64,000 nucleotides of DNA, taken from NCBI GenBank assembly GCA_036924085.1, contig JAVGWX010000011.1:13252818-13316817 (forward strand), in the 5' to 3' direction. Origin of the DNA: Ariolimax columbianus. Its lineage: Eukaryota; Mollusca; Gastropoda; Stylommatophora; Arionidae. The stretch's first letter is position 1. Every line of letters starts with the position of its first letter. Under the pieces are notes generated by a model. That model had not been told where the DNA came from. It saw only the letters and a program-made list of their open reading frames with translations, and made no database searches. Shown piece by piece: positions 10,401 through 21,979 of the stretch. A program made the translations under genes and the position numbers.

Positions 10401-11580
10401 GGCCCACAAAAGAGTAAACTAGCTCAATGTGTGCATATGAAACAACAACATCGCTGATGAATACCTTCACTTCGTAACGTATGCTTCGTGTCTGTTTTCA
10501 CCATTGCGTTGTTTATAACGATACATAACATATTTTAATTTTAATCCACAACACCGCCGCGGTATCGCCTTATTTCAAATATCATAGAGAGCTACTGTAA
10601 GTTAATTAACTGATAATAGTGATTACCACAAATTGCATTCAAAGCTACTTACAGTATGACATACAAACATGGCACCTATAATTCCACAGCAATAGAGAAA
10701 AAAGAAACAATTTAATGATGATCACATACGTTGTTATGAAATCCACACGAACTCCGACAGTAAGAACAATAATCCGGCAACAGTTGATGAAGATTTCAGC
10801 GTATCGTTTCTTCTCAACGTCTCGCGGTTAGACACCAGGAACGTTTGAAACTTCTTGAGTCCCGTCAGTAAAGAGGTTTGTTTTTAGAATATAAATCTCG
10901 TGAAGCGAAGCCAGGCCGCTGTGTGGAGATTCTGATGTTCGCCTGACGAAGTCTCGCGCGGTCGTGTGAAGTAGCGGTCGACGGGCGGATCGAGAACATT
11001 GGCGGCTCGACGCGGTAAACGTGGGGTCTTCAAAAGTAGCGAACGCTTACGCGTCTGAGCTGACAGGACGTCCACGCTTCTGTCACCGTACCGACAGCGA
11101 TGAGAACTCCGGGGCTCTTGTTTTGATGTATTCTATATATTCTAGACCGGTTGCTGCCGTCTTCATTACTCAAGCGACGTCTGTTTTGTAATCTTCGGCG
11201 CGCAAACTCGCAGTTACATTTTCTTGGGACATTACCTTCTCGGTACGTGGCAAGCGCTTCAATCGTCTTCCTTTTTGAACGTTTGTCAGGAAAAGAGCAT
11301 TTTGACGTTTCTTGTTGTAGTTTACAGTGAGGTTGCCCCTTTCGGCCCGACACAACTGTTTTCATCACGGTATATTTGGACCCGAATTTGCCTTCCATAT
11401 TCGTTTAGCAAGTTTACATGAGAGCAGCCGGTCTCATGGGCCGATAGTTCAAAAATAAAGTTCCACGCCTGTGTCACTAAAGGTGAATAAGGAGGGAAGT
11501 GTGTGGGCTTGGCGACCTCATCATGTAAAATCCATTGCGAGTTTAATATATTTAAAAATTAAAAACTATCCTTCGGCTTT
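10401..11580. other. Unassigned region with weak SINE-2 remnant
   Basis: No protein family is recognised. A basic minus-strand frame (11030-11398, 122 aa) is not convincing, because 11310-11400 overlaps a decayed SINE-2 core. 10880-11230 is richer in CpG than its surroundings and could be a remnant of unique sequence. Confidence 0.35.
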
Positions 11581-11589
11581 TTTCAATTG

Positions 11590-11790
11590 CTGGGGTAGTC
11601 GAAGTGTTTTAAGGCAAGTTATAACTGGCAGCAAATGGCTGGGGTAGTCGATGTGTTTTAAGGCAAGTTATAACTGGCAGCAAATGACTGGGGTAGTCGA
11701 TGTGTTTTAAATTCAAGTTATAACTGGCAGCAAATGGCTGGGGTAGTCGATGTGTTTTAAGGCAAGTTATAACTGGCAGCAAATGGCTAG
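11590..11790. repeat. 49-bp tandem repeat, about four copies
   Basis: Units read GGGGTAGTCGATGTGTTTTA followed by AGGCAAGTTATAACTGGCAG. They differ at few positions, so the array is young. It lies directly upstream of a LINE RNase H remnant. Confidence 0.9.
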
Positions 11791-11814
11791 AGTGTGTCTG
11801 TTCGAGAGGCTCAT

Positions 11815-12010
11815 GGATGCCAACTTCAATTTCAATACAGTGAAAATTGAGAGGACTCCTAAACACTACAAGATATTTGGAAATGAGGAATCAGATATTC
11901 AAGCCAAACAAGGTGGGAAGCAAACCCCAAACTGAAGACTGAGCTACATACGATGAAACAAAGACAATGATAACATGTAACTTCAAAGGCAAATGGAGAG
12001 CACCAAGGAA
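11815..12010 (+). pseudogene. LINE-b-like RNase H remnant
   Basis: The sequence reads as a decayed FGNEESDIQAKQGG segment, the GNEEADRLAKEGG motif of LINE RNase H domains, followed by an SYDETKTMI-like stretch in a shifted frame. Short and broken. Confidence 0.5.
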
Positions 12011-12029
12011 TCTGATCTAGCCGACACGA

Positions 12030-12895
12030 TTGAGCTGCACATGAGCGCTAGCTAGCGTCCGGGCCAGCAAACCTGCGCTGTCAAGCCCCAATATACCTCG
12101 ACGATGAGATCTTGGATAACAGGCTGCAACAGGCAAGACTGGCTAAGATGAAGGGATCGAAGAGGGAAGGCTAACCTGGTACCCAAAAATGGCTGCTGAA
12201 GTCGGATGTGTCGGACTGAAAGGTGCAAAAAGGGTGGTGGTACAGTGGGTCCCATCACACTGCAACATCCAAGGCAACGAGAAGGCAGACAGACTGGCAA
12301 AAGAAGGTGCAAGACTACCACAAACAGATACTAGTATGACGTACGAAGAGTCAAAACGGCTTATCAAAGCCAGATACATGACCAAATGGGAAACCGAACA
12401 TACTGGTTACACCAAAAACGATGCCTATTACCAGTTGAACCAAAGAGAGCAGGTCGTTGTCTTCAGACTTCGCACTGGCCACAATAGACTGAGGTACCAC
12501 CTATTCAACAAATTGAAGATAGGTGGTACCGACGAATGCCCGTGCGGTACTGGCAAAATGACCGCTGAACATCTGCTGCAGAACTGCCCGACATACGAGG
12601 ATCAGAGAGAGCAGATGTGGCCATCACCAGTGGAACTGCAAGACAAGCTCTATGGTAGTGGCGACAGCCTCAGGAGGACCGCCGCTTTTTTCGAAAAAAT
12701 AATGGTTACTGTCTGACTGCGTACGAAGAAGAAGAAGAAGGACTGAAAGGTGCAAATATCGTAGTCAAGTTGTAAACTACGACAGAACACATTCCGTTCT
12801 CCGAACAAAATCCTGCTACTTGCAAAGCCCTTTTCAAGGCGTGGTAGCCGCAGTTTGAGAACGATGAAGAAGACGAGAAAAAAAACCGCATTCTC
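12030..12895 (+). mobile_element. SINE-2 copy split by LINE-a
   Basis: The head half is 12030-12229 and the tail half 12757-12895, ending in a GAACGATGAAGAAGACG tail. The split point is in the conserved core at GGACTGAAAGGTGCAAA, which is duplicated on each side of the LINE insertion. Confidence 0.85.
12230..12739 (+). mobile_element. LINE-a 3' fragment inserted in SINE-2 core
   Basis: This 510-bp 5'-truncated copy encodes the end of RNase H and the C-terminal domain: VVQWVPSHCNIQGNEKADRL, then FRLRTGHNRLRYHLFNKLK, then CPCGTGKMTAEHLLQNC. It ends in (GAA)n. A 17-bp duplication (12213-12229 and 12740-12756) frames it. The open frame 12189-12716 (175 aa) begins in the SINE and runs in frame into the LINE, an accidental chimera. 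Confidence 0.88.
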
Positions 12896-13440
12896 TAGTC
12901 CTGAGCTACCTTGGACTAATGGCAAGGCATAGGTCAGGACGACATGCGGTAACTCAGATTGTAGGTATTCTAGTCTGACCTCCCTTGAGACCAGGAGCCG
13001 CTTGAAACCTGCAGGATTCAATCGCCCATTGCTTCCGTATCTCTATGCCGTCAAAGCTCTTAAGGTCATGGAGACACACCCGTTTCTCATCTAGACAAGG
13101 TTGAGACACGATAGTGGTGATCTATTATACTGATCTATTGCTTGTTTGTTCCAACGAACTAATAAGTGATGTCACGAGTTGCCAGAACGCTGCTCGCGAG
13201 TCATGCGATGATCTTTGACATTTAATGTGCAGATCATCGAAATATGTTGGCTAAGACCCATTTTAGCATCATAAATAATACTCACTTGCTCTGTACAACG
13301 TTTTCTACCCTGGGGAAAAAAGCCTTGCCAGAAAGAGCACCAGACTATTCTAAATGATGTATTCTTTTGGACTGGCGCCAGTCTAGTCCTTTGGACTGAT
13401 GCCAGTCTAGTCCTCGATCTATACTAGACTGTACTGTACT
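12896..13440. other. Unassigned sequence
   Basis: No gene is recognised. A short local duplication near 13370-13415 repeats GCCAGTCTAGTCCT. Similar words occur at 45820-45880, hinting at a dispersed repeat. Confidence 0.35.
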
Positions 13441-13932
13441 TATTTACTCACTTTCTGTGTCCAGCAACCTCAAATAGTCCTCGCCCAAAAACCGGCCACT
13501 GCCACTTGGTGCTCTTTTATTTGCCACCATTAGGTCCTTCACTGCACATGATTCCTGCACCCTAGGACATATAATCAGGTGTTCCGGGTCCTGGGCGGCC
13601 CAACATTCGCAATATGCATCGTCTGTAAAGCCCCACTTTTCCAGGTTAGATCCACATCTGGACACACCTGTTCTTCGCTTGTTCAGAGATCTCCACGTAG
13701 TATATGACAGATCATGTTCTGGTGCAGGTTCTGCTAAAGATCTCCATCCACCGTTCTTATTGCGCCACTTTTCTAAGCGGTTTCTCTCGGGGCTCTGTTC
13801 TGGGGGCTGTACAATCCGCAGAAAACATTTCCTTGATTTCGGTGTATTATTTCTGATTTATGTCCAAAAAGAGGGGTGTCTCTGGTCACCGGACTGCTTC
13901 TGTCTCCCAACTTTAGATGCGACATGTCTTCT

Positions 13933-14070
13933 TCTGCGTTCATTCTCAATCTCTAACTGCCAAGCCCTGAACAGGGCTTTGCAAGTAGCTAGATGTAGTC
14001 CGGAGAACGGAATATGTTGTGTCGCTAGTTTACAGCCTGGCTGTGATATTTGCACCATCCGTCTTCGGCA
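13933..14070 (-). mobile_element. SINE-2, truncated, 14-bp target duplication
   Basis: Only the tail and central part of the family are present, inverted. The 14-bp duplication GCGACATGTCTTCT is perfect at 13919-13932 and 14071-14084. Confidence 0.85.
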
Positions 14071-14189
14071 GCGACATGTCTTCTAATATCCGGAAGTGCG
14101 ATACCAGCAATTGCTTAGACTTTTTTCCGTTTGTGACAGTTTTAAGGCATCCTGTTGCAATTGGGCATTTACTGCCACATCGACCTGTG

Positions 14190-14460
14190 ATTCGTGTGTG
14201 CAGATGCATCCCATACTGGTGTCGCATACTCTATCGCTGAAAGATTCGTGTGTGCAGATGCATCCCATACTGGTGTCGCATACTCTATCGCTGAAAGATT
14301 CGTGTGTTCAGATGCATCCCATACTGGTGTCGCATACTCTATCGCTGAAAGATTCGTGTGGGCAGATGCATCCCATACTGGTGTCGCATATTCTATCGCT
14401 GAAAGATTCGTGTGGGCAGATGCATCCCATACTGGTGTCGCATACTCTATCGCTGAAAGA
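14190..14460. repeat. 54-bp tandem repeat, five copies, inside LINE-d coding sequence
   Basis: Units of exactly 54 bp (18 codons) contain GATGCATCCCATACTGGTGT and CGCATACTCTATCGCTGAAA. On the minus strand each unit encodes the LINE motif AIEYATPVWDASAH. Only a few bases differ between copies, and the codon-multiple length keeps the LINE frame open. Confidence 0.92.
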
Positions 14461-14623
14461 CATACTGAAAGTGTTGATGTACCGAGTGTCTGTTAGCTTG
14501 CGAACTGTTATTTCTTGTACTGACTTTTTGTTTTATCGAATTACTGGGATTTACTTTGAGGTGGTTTTTCCTCATAGTACTGTCGTCCCAGAAGACGTTT
14601 GATCGTCCTTTGGATCTGGATCC

Positions 14624-14982
14624 GGGATAAAGGTGCTGAGCAGCGCATGAGCTGCAGTGGTCAGCGATCCATAGCTGACTGCTAGCATCGGGGCCAGCGA
14701 ACCATAGCTGCCAAGACCCTTCTACATCTCCACGCGGTGATCCTGGATAACAGGCTGCAGCAGGGCAGAATGGCTAAGGAGAAGGGATCAAAGAGGGAAT
14801 GCTTACCCGGTACTAAAAAAATGCTTGCTGAAGTCGGATGTGTTGGACCGAAAGGTGCAAGTGTCGCAGCTAAGCTGTAAACTGCGACACAACGCATTCC
14901 GTTCTCTGGACTACATTCCGCTTCTTAAGCCTTTTCAGAGTTTGGTAGTGGAAGATTGAGAACGGACGAAGAAGAAGAAGAA
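14624..14982 (+). mobile_element. SINE-2, full length with (GAA)n tail
   Basis: Head GTGCTGAGCAGCGCATGAGC, core, and tail GAACGGACGAAGAAGAAG. Perfect duplication GGATCTGGATCC lies at 14612-14623 and 14983-14994. Confidence 0.9.
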
Positions 14983-15168
14983 GGATCTGGATCCTTGGCT
15001 CTTTGATTCACTTGACTGCCGTGGTCATCAATTTTCTTTACTTCTGCAGAAATAGCCAAACCATCGAAGTTGAGATCACTTCATTTGAATCTGCAAAAAC
15101 TAGGCTTCGAGATCTCTCGTATTTTTTAATTACGACCTTTGTCTTTTCATGTTACTTGTACCATCTTC

Positions 15169-16422
15169 AAAACCAAGCCATAAGAGTTATAACAGGAGGC
15201 ATGAAGTCAACGCCAATTGTAGAACTTGAAAAGATTACAAATCTGCAATCCATGACGGACAGAAAAGACTGCAAAGCCCAGCAGCAAGCAGAGAAACTCA
15301 GAAGACTGACAGACCATCTAATGCATCAGAGACTAAATAATTTTGAAAATGGGAAACTAAAGCGGAGAAACTTTGCAGAAATAGCCAAAGCAAAGATGAG
15401 TGAAGACCCTATGAACACATTAACAGCACCAAAGCCCATGCCTACTGTACTCAAACCTACCTGGAGTCAGCATATATTTCCAGAGGTGGTAGAAAATATA
15501 CCAGGTATTGGAAAAAAAAACCAGCCAGACTGAAAAAGACAGAAGAGACATAACCCTGAGGTACATAACGAAAAACTACCCAAGCATGGACTGGACCCAT
15601 GCATACACCGACGGTTCTGTAACAAACACAACACAGAATGGAGGGGCAGGAGTATTCCTGAGCCTACCAAATGGTAGAAAAATAACACTGTCAGTGGCAA
15701 CTGAAAAATACTCAATCAATTTCAGAGCGGAGGCGGAGGCACTGAGGGCTGCAGTAGAAGAAATGGTGATAGGCAAAAGAAATTAAAGCCATATAGTCCT
15801 GCTTACAGATGCCCTGGCCGTAGTCACAGCACTAAAATGCCAGACAAATACTGAACTTAATGATTTAAGAGCAGTACTCTGTCAACTATGCCAGCAGTCC
15901 GCACCAAAAAAGAATAGTGGTACAGTGGGTTCCATCCCACTGTAACATCCGAGGCAACGAGGAGGCAGACAGACTGGCAAAAGACGGTGCAAGACTACCA
16001 CAACCAGATTCTAGTGTGACATACGAAGAGTCAAAAAGGCTTATTAGAGCTAGATACATGACCAAATGGAAAACCGAACATACTGGCTACACAAAAAACG
16101 ATGCCTATTACCAGTTGAACAGAAGAGAGCAGGTCGTGGTCTTCAGACTTCGCAAAGGCCACAATAGACTGAGGTACCACCTATTCAATAAATTGAAGAT
16201 AGGTGGCACTGACGAATGCTCGTGTGGTACCGGGAAAATGACCGCTGAACATCTGCTGCAAAACTGCCCGACATACGAGGATAAGAGAAAGCAGATGTGG
16301 CCATCACAAGTGGCAACACTAGACAAGCTCTATGGCAGTGTCGACAGCCTCAGGATGACCGCTGCTTTTTTCGAAAAAATACATTTTGCCATCTGACAGC
16401 GTACGAAGAAGAAGAAGGAGAA
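15169..16422 (+). mobile_element. LINE-a copy: reverse-transcriptase thumb plus RNase H
   Basis: This 1,254-bp truncated copy starts with the thumb segment QNQAIRVITGGMKSTPIVEL and continues to AKAKMSEDPM. RNase H follows in another frame: YTDGSVTNTTQNGGAG (Asp), FRAEAEALRAAVEE (Glu), a stop near 15784, LLTDALAVV (Asp), and QWVPSHCNIRGNEEADRLAK (His, Asp). It ends with CSCGTGKMTAEHLLQNC and a (GAA)n tail. Duplication GTACCATCTTC lies at 15158-15168 and 16423-16433. Frameshifts near 15520 and 15900 make it inactive. Confidence 0.88.
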
Positions 16423-16659
16423 GTACCATCTTCCTTAGATTTATCATTTCAGAAGCTTGGGGTCGATCTTTCTGTCGCTGTCAAACAGGCACAATGTGGT
16501 GTGTTATGTCTGTCTTAGTTCTCCAACTTACTTCTCTTTCCCTGGGGAATTTGATATTTTTGGCAAGAGAAAGTTGACTAGTTTCTGCTGTTCACCTAGC
16601 GAACGCTTTATGTAATATCTCTCTTCTGATCTATTAGTTTCAAGGTATCGGAGCGACTT

Positions 16660-17700
16660 CTCTTTGTCCAGAGGGTTTAGCTGCTTCTCTTGTTGCAGAG
16701 GGTTGAGCTGCTTCTCTTGGTCCGGAGGGTTTAGCTGCTTCTCTTGTTCCAGAAGGTTGAGCTGCTTCTCTTGGTCCAGAGGGTTGAGCTGCTTCTCTTT
16801 GTCCAGAGGGCTTAGCTGCTTCTCTTGGTCCAGAGGGTTTAGCTGCTTCTCTTGGTCCAGAGGCCTTAGCTGCTTCTCTTGGTCCAGAGGGTTTAGCAGC
16901 TTCTCTTGGTCCAGAGGGTTTAGCTGCTTCTGTTGGCCCAGAGGGTTGAGCTGCTTCTCTTGTTCCAGAGGGTTTAGCTGCTTCTCTTGGTCCAGAGGGC
17001 TTAGCTGCTTCTCTTGGTCCAGAGGGGTTAGCTGCTTCTCTTGGTCCAGAAGGTTGAGCTGCTTCTCTTGGTCCAGAGGGTTTTGCTGCTTCTTTTAGTC
17101 TAGATGGTTGAGCTGCTTCTCTTGGTCCAGAGGGTTGAGCTGCTTCTCTTGGTCCAGAGGGTTGAGCTGGATTTCTTGGTCCAGAGGGTTGAGCTGCTTC
17201 TCTTGGTCCAGAGGGCTTAGCTGCTTCTCTTGGTCCAGAGGGTTGAGCTGGTTCTCATGGTCCAGAGGGTTGAGCTGCTTCTCTTGGACTAGAGGGTTTA
17301 GATGCTTCTCTTGGTCCAGACGGATTAGCTGCTTCTCTTGGTCCAGAGGATTGAGCTGCTTCTCTTGGTCCAGAGGGTTGAGCTGCTTCTCTTGGTCCAG
17401 AGGGTTGAGCTGCTTCTTATGGTCCAGAGGGTTTAGCTGCTTCTCTTGGTCCAGAGGGTTTAGCTGCTTCTCTTGGTCCAGAGGGTTGAGCTGCTTCTCT
17501 TGGTCCAGAGGGTTGAGCTGTCTCTCTTGGTCCAGAGGGTTTAGCTGCTTGTCTTGGTCCAGCTGCTTCTCTTGGTCCAGGGGGATTAGCTGCTTCTCTT
17601 GGTCCAGAGGGTTTAGATGCTTCTCCTGTCCCAGGGGGTTACGCTGCTTTTCCTGTCCCAGAGGGTTGCGCTGCTTCTCCTGTCCCAGAGGATGTTCAAC
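16660..17700. repeat. 27-bp minisatellite, about 38 copies, open on both strands
   Basis: The unit is 27 bp (9 codons), containing CTTGGTCCAGAGGGTTGAGC. The plus strand reads as repeated SRGLSCFSW and the minus strand as repeated LNPLDQEKQ (202-aa frame at 17095-17703). Because the unit is a multiple of three, frames stay open on both strands. No start context, signal peptide or flanking domain supports a real gene. It is listed as a satellite, though the minus-strand frame is the better protein candidate because it is hydrophilic and regular. Confidence 0.9.
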
Positions 17701-17734
17701 CAAAAATAATGTCTCCCGAAACGACTATGGTTAA

Positions 17735-18285
17735 AGTTAATGAACTGCAAACAGTCATCCCTCGCTTCTCCAGCTGCTATTTCCAGATTTGAAGGGTTGA
17801 TCTGGAGATCTGCCTGAGTTTGATAATCTTGGTCACATCGTGGACTTACGCCAGTTCCAATATGTAGACAGATCTTATCCCGAGCCCTTTTCGGTCCTAT
17901 CCTCACAGGCTGTGATGACATCATTCATGAGGAATATCACGAAGTATAGTAATATAAAATCGCTCTGTCATGCGCCACTGATAATCTTGAACTACTCTGA
18001 CGTTGGATTTCCGCCTTAGTCTGGTTTCTGCAGGACTTATAAGAAACGATATATGTCGCAGATAACTGGCGCTTCGACGTTTTTCCTGATCATGCATTCC
18101 TGAAGCTTTATCGATTGTATTTTCAAAACCATCTGCAGGAGAGGCAGGCAATCCAACAGCATCCTTCTAGAGGACATCTCTATCTTGCTTGTGTCAATGT
18201 CCGTTGAGGTCATGTCAGTTACTGGCCATTAACCAATAATTGTTCGAGATAGGGTGGACTCTGGTGTTCAGTTTACTGACGGGGA
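17735..18285. other. Unassigned sequence flanking the 27-bp array
   Basis: Minus-strand frames (17613-17924, 17921-18151) are not recognised. The first joins the 27-bp array in frame, so the array may have arisen inside an unknown decayed coding sequence. Confidence 0.3.
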
Positions 18286-18289
18286 CGAA

Positions 18290-18597
18290 AATGTTGAGCA
18301 GTGCTTGAGGTGCCGCGGTCTGACACTCAAAACAAATTTATAGGGTCAGATTGCAGTTCTGCTTCGCTGCCAAGACCCTTCTACACCTCTTCAATGTGAT
18401 CCTGGATCATAGGCTGCAACAGAGCAGACTAGTTAAGAAGAAGCGATCAAAGAGGGAAGGCTAAGCCGCATTCCCAAAAATGCATGCTGAAGTCGGATGG
18501 GTTGGACCAAAAGATGAAAACACAATCAAGCTGTAAACTAGTGATACAACGCATCCCGTTTTCGTACTGCACCCTGAAAGAAGAAGAAGAAGAAGAA

Positions 18598-18629
<32 letters not shown>

Positions 18630-18640
18630 AGAAGATAAAG
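18290..18640 (+). mobile_element. SINE-2, diverged, long (GAA)n tail
   Basis: Head, core (GCTGAAGTCGGATGGGTTGG) and a (GAA)n microsatellite tail at 18583-18640. More diverged than most other copies. Confidence 0.75.
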
Positions 18641-19539
18641 ATAATTACTGACGAACAGTTTGATTAAATATAACCCTTTAAATATTTTGATTTTTGATAC
18701 GATGAGATTTTGTGAGTGGCCCTAAACTTATTTTGAGATGTACAGTATTCACAGAAGTGGTATCTTGAACAGGGGCAGTTTCCTTTCCTGCAAGTCACAA
18801 TAGGCCACTGCGAATGGTTGTGCGTGGAACTGGCAACATTTATCTATGAATAATTGCTATTGAAACCGCATTGCAAATAACTACATCTAGGTCTTCAATG
18901 TAAAGGTACAGGTCTCAAATCCCGATACGCTTCAGTCTACCCAACTGTAAAAATTGTTATTGATAAATGAGGCACTGACCTACGGTTAATGATGGAACTG
19001 CATCTAGGAAGAGAACTGGCTACCCCCACCTGCCACAATCTGTGGCTGCAATGAGGTCTCTAACACTTCCACTCCGATGACAGTTCCTGCAACGGCAGTT
19101 AATTTTTTTAAACCGGTTTTGCTGAACCAAATACAGTTTTGGACCGATACCCCACAATCAGGAATGACAGAAACAGAGTGAATATATTAGCTCAAATTTT
19201 TGTAAAATTTTAGTAACAAAAATGACCATGCAACAATAAAAATGGCTGCGTTTCATATATTCCTATCTTGCGACTCTAACCTATGCAGTTTATCGCTGAT
19301 GGATGTTATATCATATATTTTTGGCCACAATTGAAACAGCCAAACGTCTGATTATTTTCCATCCGATAGACTTGTTGTCGCCCACTCGTTGCGTAAGGGC
19401 AGCCAGCATGTCCTTCATTACAACTTGCCCCCCAAACACAGTCGGTAACTAAGAGGCCCGTGGACGCTGTGGCGGCGATTGTCGATACTTTTGCCGGTGG
19501 CTGTCAATGTTTGACCACAATGATGAGTTTTTATTAAGT
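18641..19539. other. Decayed SINE sequence and unassigned DNA
   Basis: 18850-19110 weakly matches the body of the SINE at 6295-6560 (GGCTACC ... CTAACACTTC ... GCAACGGCAG). The rest shows nothing recognisable. Confidence 0.35.
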
Positions 19540-20340
19540 ACGTGGCAGCATGGCCTAGGGGTTAAACGTATGTTTCATAATCTCGACCTCCTGGGTTCGA
19601 ATCAGGCCGTGTCCAGATTGGTAGGCGTGGATATTTTCTCAGCGAGATCACGTGATTGCCTGTATCGTATGTATTTTTTTTTGGTTGGTTTGATTAAAGG
19701 TATGCTGTTCTGGACTATACTGGCAAAGGCACGTTCATTTCCACCCTAGACTGTAGTCCTTTCTGTGATATCAGTGCGTATTAGCCAGTGTATGGATCCG
19801 AGCGTTCATACGTTTGTAATGTGAAACATGTTGGCCAGTGTTTAGATGCATGTGCCTACAAGAACATGGGGGCGTAGCTACCCATTAATTAAAAGGAAGG
19901 CCCAGATTAGATATTAGGAGATATTTGCTAGTCTGAGTGGTGGATGCTTGAAATGCATTGTCACAGTAAATGGTGGAGGCAGGCTCAATTAATGCATTCA
20001 ATAATAGATTGGATGCGCATTGTTTTTAAAATAAGGAAATGTAAATTAAACTGGTTGTACTCTGCTGAGTTTTCTAAACCAGTATAAAGACTGTAAGTAC
20101 GTGTATCTGTTTGTAATGCGTTCTACTATGGCAGTTTCGTAAAACAGTAGTTTTGCCAATACTTTATGTACGTGGAGAAGTGGTCATACCAAGACAAATC
20201 CCCGACATGGCGAGTCAAACTGGACACCAGGTGGTCTCGAACCCCGTGTGTTGGTAATACAAACCAAGCTTGTGTCCGATCTCCACCACGCACCTCACTT
20301 CTCCTAAGTTAACTCCTGTACTGATAGTCTAGCAACTGGT
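19540..20340 (+). mobile_element. SINE-3 (tRNA-derived) next to LINE-f fragment
   Basis: 19546-19620 carries an A-box-like ATGGCCTAGGGGTTAA and a B-box GGGTTCGAATCA. The body after it (GATTAAAGGTATGCTGTTCTG) recurs at 36000-36260. 19930-20110 reads as the C-terminal tail of an L2/CR1-like LINE (SINAFNNRLDAHCF-like), also found inverted at 45130-45520. Boundaries are approximate. Confidence 0.55.
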
Positions 20341-20461
20341 CAAAGGTAGCTCGGGTCGTGAGTGTGAGAATGATGGATGATCTACGCGTTTTCTTCCTCA
20401 CTATAATTCAAATACAGCCCGAGTTACATCATCAAGGCCAACATCAAAATAGCGTCTTGTC

Positions 20462-20850
20462 TTGGCTTCGTTCGTTCTCAATCTCCCGCTACCAAACCCT
20501 GAAATGGTTTAAGTACAAACCCTGAAAGGGCTTAAGTAGCAGAATGTAGTCCTGATAACGGAATGCGTTGTGTCGTAGTTTACAGCTTGACTGTGATATT
20601 TGCGCCTTTCGGTACAACATATCCGACTTCAGCAAGCTTTTTTTGAGTACCGGGTTAGCATTCCCTCTTCGATCCCTTCTCCTTAGCCAGTCTGCCCTGC
20701 TGCAGCCTGTTATCCAGGATCACCGCGTGGAGGTGTAGAAGGGTCTTTGCAGCTTTTGTTCGCTGGCCCTGACGCTAGCAGTCAGCTCATATGCTGTTCA
20801 GCATCTTGATCCCAAAGAAGAAAGAGAAGACGAAGAAGAAGAACAAAGAA
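20462..20850 (-). mobile_element. SINE-2, inverted
   Basis: It begins with the tail complement CTTGGCTTCGTTCGTTCTC and ends with the head near CTGTTCAGCATCTTGATCCC. A small internal duplication (ACCCTGAAATGG / ACCCTGAAAGGG) near 20500 is specific to this copy. Confidence 0.85.
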
Positions 20851-20869
20851 GGAGAAGAAAATGACTTAT

Positions 20870-21979
20870 TATTTCTCAGCTGATAGACAATTAATTACAC
20901 AGATAGAAGACGGGCATAAATATTAAGACATATGGTTGCCTACGCCAGCCGGCACCACACAGGAAAAAGCTGAACAATTTATACATTAAAACACAGAGAA
21001 ATAAAGAATAAAACGTGGATGCAATTAATGGCTTTGATGACCATTGGGGGATTCCCCGACGCTATAACATGAGACCGATCATCTCATCTCCCAACTCTCT
21101 TTGTTAACGTCCCAAGCATGAAATGCTTCAAGGCCCACTACCAGCTTTGATATTCTGTAAATGGCCAGTCGCCTTTTCACTTCGGCAGCCGGTTTTCATT
21201 ACCTGGGGACCGCAAAATGTTTCAAGATGTGCCTTCGTAAACAAGGCACACTTTCAAGTCCCGTCCGCCAGCGTTATTTGAGTGGCCTTGCAGTTGGGGC
21301 GCAGAGAAATTTACGACTGTAATCCAAGGTTGAAGGTAATAATTAGTGCTATGAACCTGGCCTCTGGTCAAGCCGTGACCGCCGGGCACACAAAAGAACG
21401 GAAGCTAAGCGACGCCAACCGGGCAGTGCAAGTTGGTGTAAATATCTTCAATTATTCCTCAAAGCCGGAGCGCAATTGAACACTTCTCTCCGCTCGCGAA
21501 AGAAGAGAGGTTAAGCGACTCCGTGCCGGCAGGGATGGAGACGGAAATTTCCTCTATTAATCTTTAAAGCTGGGTCGCAATTGACACCTCTCTGCTACCA
21601 TGTTGGTGCTCGTTTATGGTAACAATTTTATGGTATAAAGAGGTCTCGGAAATCAAGTACTGAAACAAACTAAGAACAGATAACTCGGCTGGGAAAAACA
21701 GGCAAAGGATAACACAAAGAGGGAACTGTTTAACATGCAGGTATTGAAGAAGTCACAGCATAGTTGATAAATCGGGCTGGAAGGATTTGGGGATCTGTAA
21801 TCGTCCATGCTAATCGTCCATTGCACAGAGAAGAAGACTATGTAAGTAGAGGCAGAAAGATTAGATACAGACTAAGACAAACTGGATTGAAGATGAACGG
21901 GTAAGGAAAATAAACAAGATGGCAAGTAGAAGAAGACAGAACAGGAAGAAAGAAGAAGAAAATAACAAGAGGTAAAACA
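20870..21979. other. Unassigned sequence before the satellite array
   Basis: No domain is recognised. A short plus-strand frame at 21282-21479 is not similar to any family I know. Confidence 0.35.

Larger units (their letters stand above)
13444..14611 (-). pseudogene. LINE-d ORF2 C-terminal region with expanded reverse-transcriptase segment
   Basis: The minus-strand frame 13444-13665 has a LINE C-terminal zinc-knuckle-like motif: SRCGSNLEKWGF, then CECWAAQDPEHLIIC. Upstream coding remnants reach 14611. The segment reading AIEYATPVWDASAH, which matches the conserved (A)EYA-PVW motif of LINE thumb regions, is amplified as a 54-bp tandem repeat. A truncated SINE-2 sits at 13933-14070. The frame is broken in several places. 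Confidence 0.65.

Noticed and set aside
11030..11398. 122-aa basic protein
   Set aside because: It overlaps a decayed SINE-2 core and has no recognisable domain or supporting context.
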